Shown: one piece after another, positions 60,679 to 64,000 of the stretch
Layout of the letters: every line of letters begins with the position of its first letter
Position numbering within the stretch: position 1 is the first letter of the stretch
Assembly (NCBI RefSeq): GCF_009649815.1
Contig: NZ_WJIC01000013.1
Location: 141,365-205,364, forward strand
DNA length: 64,000 bases
Reading direction: 5' to 3'
Source: Nocardia sp. SYP-A9097
Lineage (GTDB): Bacteria > Actinomycetota > Actinomycetes > Mycobacteriales > Mycobacteriaceae
Notes under the pieces: model-generated
Databases searched by the model: none
What the model was told of the DNA's origin: nothing
The model's input: the letters and a program-made list of their open reading frames with translations, nothing else
Made by a program: the position numbers and the translations under genes

Positions 60679-61242
60679 TCACGGTTTCGGAGTGGACCGC
60701 AGGAAGCGCCAAAGCATTCGTATCGCCGAATCACCTTCGAACAACGCGTCGATCTCCTTGATGAGCGCGATGAGGCCGATAACGAAGAGCCCCATTACGG
60801 TCCAGAAGTACCACCATGGCCGGACCTCGCCGTCCAACCCGACCTGGCCCAGCTTGTACACCCACATGATCGAGAAGACCCATAACACCAGCAGGGTCCC
60901 GAGAAAGCGAAAAGTCGCCCACCGAAAACTTTGGCGCACATGGCGTTCGGCTTTCCTGCTGCCGGGCTGGGTGCTCGTGATGTTGTTGGCGACCCGAACC
61001 CGGGCGAGCTGGGCCTGGATCGCGGCCTCGATATCAGCCAGCCCTTCTGCCTGATCAGGCCAATCCTTGGCGATGGCGATCAAGGCTTGGAGATCCCGAT
61101 ATGGTGCCTTGCGCTCGTTCCACAGCGCCACCCCGGCCGCGATTACGGCGGCGACGACCACTCCGAGCGGCACGAAAAGCCCTATGTAATCCACGAACAC
61201 AGTTCCGCGACCCGGGTCGGCCGCGAGGATCTGAGCATCCAT
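60679..61242 (-). CDS. Membrane protein with N-terminal anchor
   Basis: 187 residues from ATG 61242. One N-terminal segment (LFVPLGVVVAAVIAAGVALW) and two C-terminal segments (FLGTLLVLWVFSIMWVY, YFWTVMGLFVIGLIALI) flank a cytoplasmic region. No domain recognised. It is probably in an operon with the upstream gene. Confidence 0.6.
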   Translation of the reverse strand: MDAQILAADPGRGTVFVDYIGLFVPLGVVVAAVIAAGVALWNERKAPYRDLQALIAIAKDWPDQAEGLADIEAAIQAQLARVRVANNITSTQPGSRKAERHVRQSFRWATFRFLGTLLVLWVFSIMWVYKLGQVGLDGEVRPWWYFWTVMGLFVIGLIALIKEIDALFEGDSAIRMLWRFLRSTPKP

Positions 61243-61317
61243 GTGGTCAATAATTACAAACGAGGTTCGTTCCCGGCAGGTCTTCCGTGACACTCGTCAG
61301 CGCGGTTGAGGACGTCC

Positions 61318-62208
61318 TCAGTGGCTCGCCCGTAGTATCCGGACCGGGCGCAATGCTTGGGGTGGTTCGCCCTCGAATTCCGTTGAGCCATCGAGGTATC
61401 CGGCGATGAGGTCTGTCGCGGAGTGGTCTTCGATGTCGGTGAAGCCGAGTGTGCGCAACTGGGCGGCAAGGTCGTCGGGAGTGAAGTAGCTGAACCAGGG
61501 TTCGCCGACGGCTGCCGCTCGACTCGCGCGCGCCTGCAGTTGCGCACGATCATCTTCGGTGTCCCCCGACTGTAGGTAGTCGAAGATCACCTCGGCCGAA
61601 TTGGATTGCCGAGCAATGTATTCGAGGGTGGTGCGGGTGGCGTCCGGGGTCAGATAGAAGACGACTCCGAGCCATACGAATACGGCTGGTTCCGTCCGGT
61701 TGAATCCGGCGTCCTCCAATTGTGTTGCCAGCGTGTCGGTTTCGAAGTCGACCGGCACGAAGGTCAACCGCTCAGGCAGGTCGATACCGGATGCGGCGAG
61801 GCGTTGATGTTTCCAGGCTTGGGTAGCGGGATGGTCGACCTCGAATACGCGCAGGCCAGGATGCGGGTTGCGGTAGGCGAAGGTATCCAGGCCCGCGCCG
61901 AGGATCACCACCTGTCGTGCGCCGGCGGCGAAGGCTTCGGCCACCCGATCCTCGGCGAAACGGGCACGAGCGGCGAAGAACAGCCGCCGCGGCCGATCGC
62001 TGACACCCAGTCGCAGGATTCCCAGGCCGACGCCGCCATCGGGACCATCCTCCGCTGGCTGACCCGCTTCGGTTAGCTCATCCGCATTGACACCCAGCAG
62101 ACGTGCAGCCAGTGGATCGGTGAGAATCGTTGGCTGGTCGACAATTTGGTGATAAGCCCGGGCGTAGGCAGTCGCGAGCGCTGTCCGGCTGGGTCCCTCA
62201 TTCTCCAT
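61318..62208 (-). CDS. SAM-dependent methyltransferase (TIGR00027/LCMT-like)
   Basis: 296 residues from ATG 62208. The SAM site VVILGAGLDTFAYR, DHPATQAWKHQRL and FVWLGVVFYLTPDA are the signatures of the large mycobacterial family of putative S-adenosylmethionine methyltransferases. The methyl acceptor is unknown. A longer upstream frame was rejected because it runs through the CPBP pseudogene. Confidence 0.88.
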   Translation of the reverse strand: MENEGPSRTALATAYARAYHQIVDQPTILTDPLAARLLGVNADELTEAGQPAEDGPDGGVGLGILRLGVSDRPRRLFFAARARFAEDRVAEAFAAGARQVVILGAGLDTFAYRNPHPGLRVFEVDHPATQAWKHQRLAASGIDLPERLTFVPVDFETDTLATQLEDAGFNRTEPAVFVWLGVVFYLTPDATRTTLEYIARQSNSAEVIFDYLQSGDTEDDRAQLQARASRAAAVGEPWFSYFTPDDLAAQLRTLGFTDIEDHSATDLIAGYLDGSTEFEGEPPQALRPVRILRASH

Positions 62209-62263
62209 ACTCGAGACGTTACTCACGAACACGACGCGAGCACCGTGAACTCGGCCATACCAG

Positions 62264-62754
62264 CTATTCCCTGGCGGAGTACGCCCGTCCATGCCGAACC
62301 CAGCGCGATTGCAGCGGATCGGTCGCATAACCCGTCCACCCCAGTTCCTCACAGGTCGCCGCGAACCACGTCGCGATCACCACGAAAGGCAACGCCGCCA
62401 ACGCAATCGGGATACCTCCATCGACCGCATCGAGCCCACGGGCAACCCCATATGCGGCTCCTCCTGCGACGACCGGCAACCCCGCCGCCAGATACCAAAC
62501 CTTCCTCGGCGCAGCCGAATAATCGAACGCACGCCGCAGCAGCACCCAGACCGCTGTCCTGCCCTCGTCCCGACACACGAGAACACCGCCGCGAGCACCG
62601 GCACCAGGAACATCACCGCGCTGGCCGGCAACCTCAGCGCGCCCACCCGCACACTGTCGACGACCGCACCCAAGCAGAAGAACGGCAACGACATCGCGGT
62701 GACCAACGTCAGAAACAGCAGCGGATGCCGCCTGGAATCGACTTCAGAACCCAT
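62264..62754 (-). pseudogene. Frameshifted, truncated CPBP-family membrane protease
   Basis: The N-terminal part (MGSEVDSRRHPLLFLTLVTA, then LPASAVMFLVPVLAAVFSCV) is in one frame. After a shift near 62556 the second frame continues RTAVWVLLRRAFDYSAAPRK and reaches EELGWTGYATDPLQ, the CPBP glutamate motif. The protein then stops, lacking the second His-containing helices, so it cannot be active. Confidence 0.72.
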
Positions 62755-63044
62755 CGCCCCAGCTTGCCGCACAACGAAATCGGCGCCGAACCCCTGGAGC
62801 GTTGCGGCTGGATCCGCTCAGGCCACGCTGATCGAAACGGTGCGTGGTCCGAAGCCGCCACCGTGGGGCCGCCGAAAGGTCACTGGGCCGTGTCCGTCCG
62901 AAGCCGACCGAACGCACCATCATGCCGATGAGCGTGCGCAAGCTGCGATTGTCTTGCGTCAAGGACTTGGCATGGGTTTTCGCCGGTCAGAAGGTGGGTA
63001 CTTCGTTCGGGCCAAGCTTCAGGATTCCAGGGCCGCTCGGGGGC

Positions 63045-63224
63045 TCACATGGCGGAGCTGGAGAAGTCGTTGCTGCCGGGTGTGGTCTTCGCGGGGTACG
63101 TGACACGACCTTCGCGACGCAGCCGCCGCATCTTGCGGCCGAGCAGGAAGAAGACCAGCGCGAACACGACCAGGCCGCCGGCGGGGATCGCGATCGCCAG
63201 GAGCAGGCCTGCGTGTGCGCTCAT
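63045..63224 (-). CDS. Small single-pass membrane protein
   Basis: 59 residues from ATG 63224. One membrane segment (LLLAIAIPAGGLVVFALVFF) is followed by a basic tail (GRKMRRLRREGR). No function recognised. A copy of the 20-bp dispersed repeat lies 19 bases upstream. Confidence 0.55.
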   Translation of the reverse strand: MSAHAGLLLAIAIPAGGLVVFALVFFLLGRKMRRLRREGRVTYPAKTTPGSNDFSSSAM

Positions 63225-63242
63225 GGGGACCATCCTGCCTGC

Positions 63243-63262
63243 CGAACGCACGCTACTGCCGA
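63243..63262. repeat. Dispersed 20-bp repeat, copy 2
   Basis: Second copy of CGAACGCACGCTACTGCCGA, identical to 54185-54204. It may be part of a promoter for the small membrane protein. Confidence 0.6.
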
Positions 63263-63362
63263 ATGTCGGATGACCTTCCGTAGCAATCCGTCACCGAAAT
63301 TGGGCATTTGTCCAGCGATGTCGTTCAGTGTGGAGCTATTCGACAAGGAGGGAGGCAGGCGA

Positions 63363-63683
63363 ATGGCCGAGAAGCCCACATTCGACAGGGTCGATAATCT
63401 GAGCGGCTTGCAGGCACCAAAGGTAAACGACCTGGGGTCGAGTGTCAGCGTGTTGGGGGTGAATAACCTGGCCGGCTTCACCATCGATGACGCCGGGCGG
63501 CCGTCGCTCGAGCAGTTCCGGGCGGCGCCACCCCCCGCTGTCGGCGCAGGCCCTGGCTCTGGTGGTGCGGGTCGGCCTCGCCACCGCCGACGTCCGTCTC
63601 GCGTGACCTGCTGCGCGTCAATCCGACAGCCAGTCCAGCTCGTGTGCCAGGGCTTTGGCGACGGTACGGATGCGGCGGTGTAG
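63363..63683 (+). CDS. Possible small protein
   Basis: 106 codons from ATG 63363, preceded by the strong AAGGAGGGAGG. The first 55 residues (MAEKPTFDRVDNLSGLQAPK and on, with DLGSSVSVLGVNNLAG) look like a real peptide; the rest overlaps the end of the LysR gene antisense and is of low complexity. It may be a small gene with a lost stop. Confidence 0.4.
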   Translation: MAEKPTFDRVDNLSGLQAPKVNDLGSSVSVLGVNNLAGFTIDDAGRPSLEQFRAAPPPAVGAGPGSGGAGRPRHRRRPSRVTCCASIRQPVQLVCQGFGDGTDAAV

Positions 63684-64000
63684 TGGTGACTGCACGCGCG
63701 GGAGGACCAGGTGGATGGTCAAGGTGGGTGCGCCCTGCAGCGGTCGCCACGTGAGACCGGCCGTTTGTGTCGTGACCGCGGCTTCACCGGCCGGGGCGAG
63801 GGTGAGTCCGTCGCGTAGGTCGCGCTGAGACATGTCGAAAGAGACTGCGGGCGTGTGGAATCGGGGGGTTGGCCGGGTGTCGCGGAACAGTGCGGACAGC
63901 TGATCGTGGATCACGGGGTTGGCGGTGCGGTCGGGGAGTCGCAGCGGATACGCGGCCGCATCGGCGATCTCGATCTCCGGGTGTTCGGCCAGCGGATGAT
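63618..64000 (-). CDS. LysR-family regulator, C-terminal part
   Basis: The frame is open to the right edge of the window and ends at 63618. It shows the C-terminal half of a LysR substrate-binding domain (HPLAEHPEIEIADAAAYPLR, PAVSFDMSQRDLRDGLTLAP, GLTWRPLQG). The N-terminal helix-turn-helix lies outside the window. Confidence 0.8.
   Translation of the reverse strand, partial: HPLAEHPEIEIADAAAYPLRLPDRTANPVIHDQLSALFRDTRPTPRFHTPAVSFDMSQRDLRDGLTLAPAGEAAVTTQTAGLTWRPLQGAPTLTIHLVLPRVQSPLHRRIRTVAKALAHELDWLSD

Overview
The window reads as the chromosome of a mycolic-acid actinomycete, most likely Nocardia or a close relative. The GC content is high and GTG starts are frequent. There is a KasA/KasB-type ketoacyl synthase, a KstR-type (cholesterol regulon) operator, two conservon signalling loci, an SSADH-type dehydrogenase and an XRE-DUF5753/DUF6879 cluster. 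I see no tRNA, rRNA or CRISPR array. All identifications come from reading the sequence; no database search was run.

Layout. 1-6.3 kb: two NUDIX hydrolases, a nitronate monooxygenase-like flavoprotein behind a 14-bp KstR-type palindrome, a solo TnpB, a secreted HNH nuclease and an SRPBCC protein. 6.4-12.5 kb: an aromatic amino acid decarboxylase facing a PrnB-like (IDO superfamily) protein, secreted proteins, and a TetR/ketoacyl synthase pair whose two start codons lie in one palindrome. 12.5-16.3 kb: a PAP2 phosphatase, a convergent response regulator/sensor kinase pair and a toxin-antitoxin pair. 16.4-19.4 kb: a methionine salvage operon, mtnA-mtnB (fused), mtnD, mtnC.

19.4-24 kb: an XRE-DUF5753 regulator operon with three operator-like repeats, divergent from a recombinase-like gene that is split by a complete 2.2-kb group II intron. 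24-29.2 kb: an SDR, a CmtR-like metal sensor with a cation transporter, a WYL regulator divergent from a DinB-RidA fusion, and a TetR/SnoaL pair sharing a near-perfect operator. 29.2-36.6 kb: two neighbouring conservons (sensor kinase, roadblock protein, DUF742, small GTPase); the second lacks DUF742. 37-39 kb: a lipoprotein alkaline phosphatase with a coupled lipoprotein. 39.3-43.4 kb: an ECF sigma factor with an exporter, and an SSADH-type dehydrogenase.

43.5-48.7 kb: DUF779, a 25-codon relic of an acetaldehyde dehydrogenase gene, its GAF/winged-helix regulator with SARP-style repeats, other eroded genes, and a FetAB-type ABC exporter. 48.8-51.1 kb: a class I terpene synthase next to a GGPP-type prenyl synthase, a minimal diterpenoid locus. 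51.4-64 kb: an amidase, a kinase-fold protein, GNATs, SDR and quinone oxidoreductase genes with a TetR and its operators, a TIGR00027-type methyltransferase, several pseudogenes and the end of a LysR gene.

The most notable items are the exactly placed group II intron and the exon gene it would restore, the terpene pair, the ketoacyl synthase/TetR start-codon palindrome, the exaC relic with intact regulatory parts, and the paired conservons.
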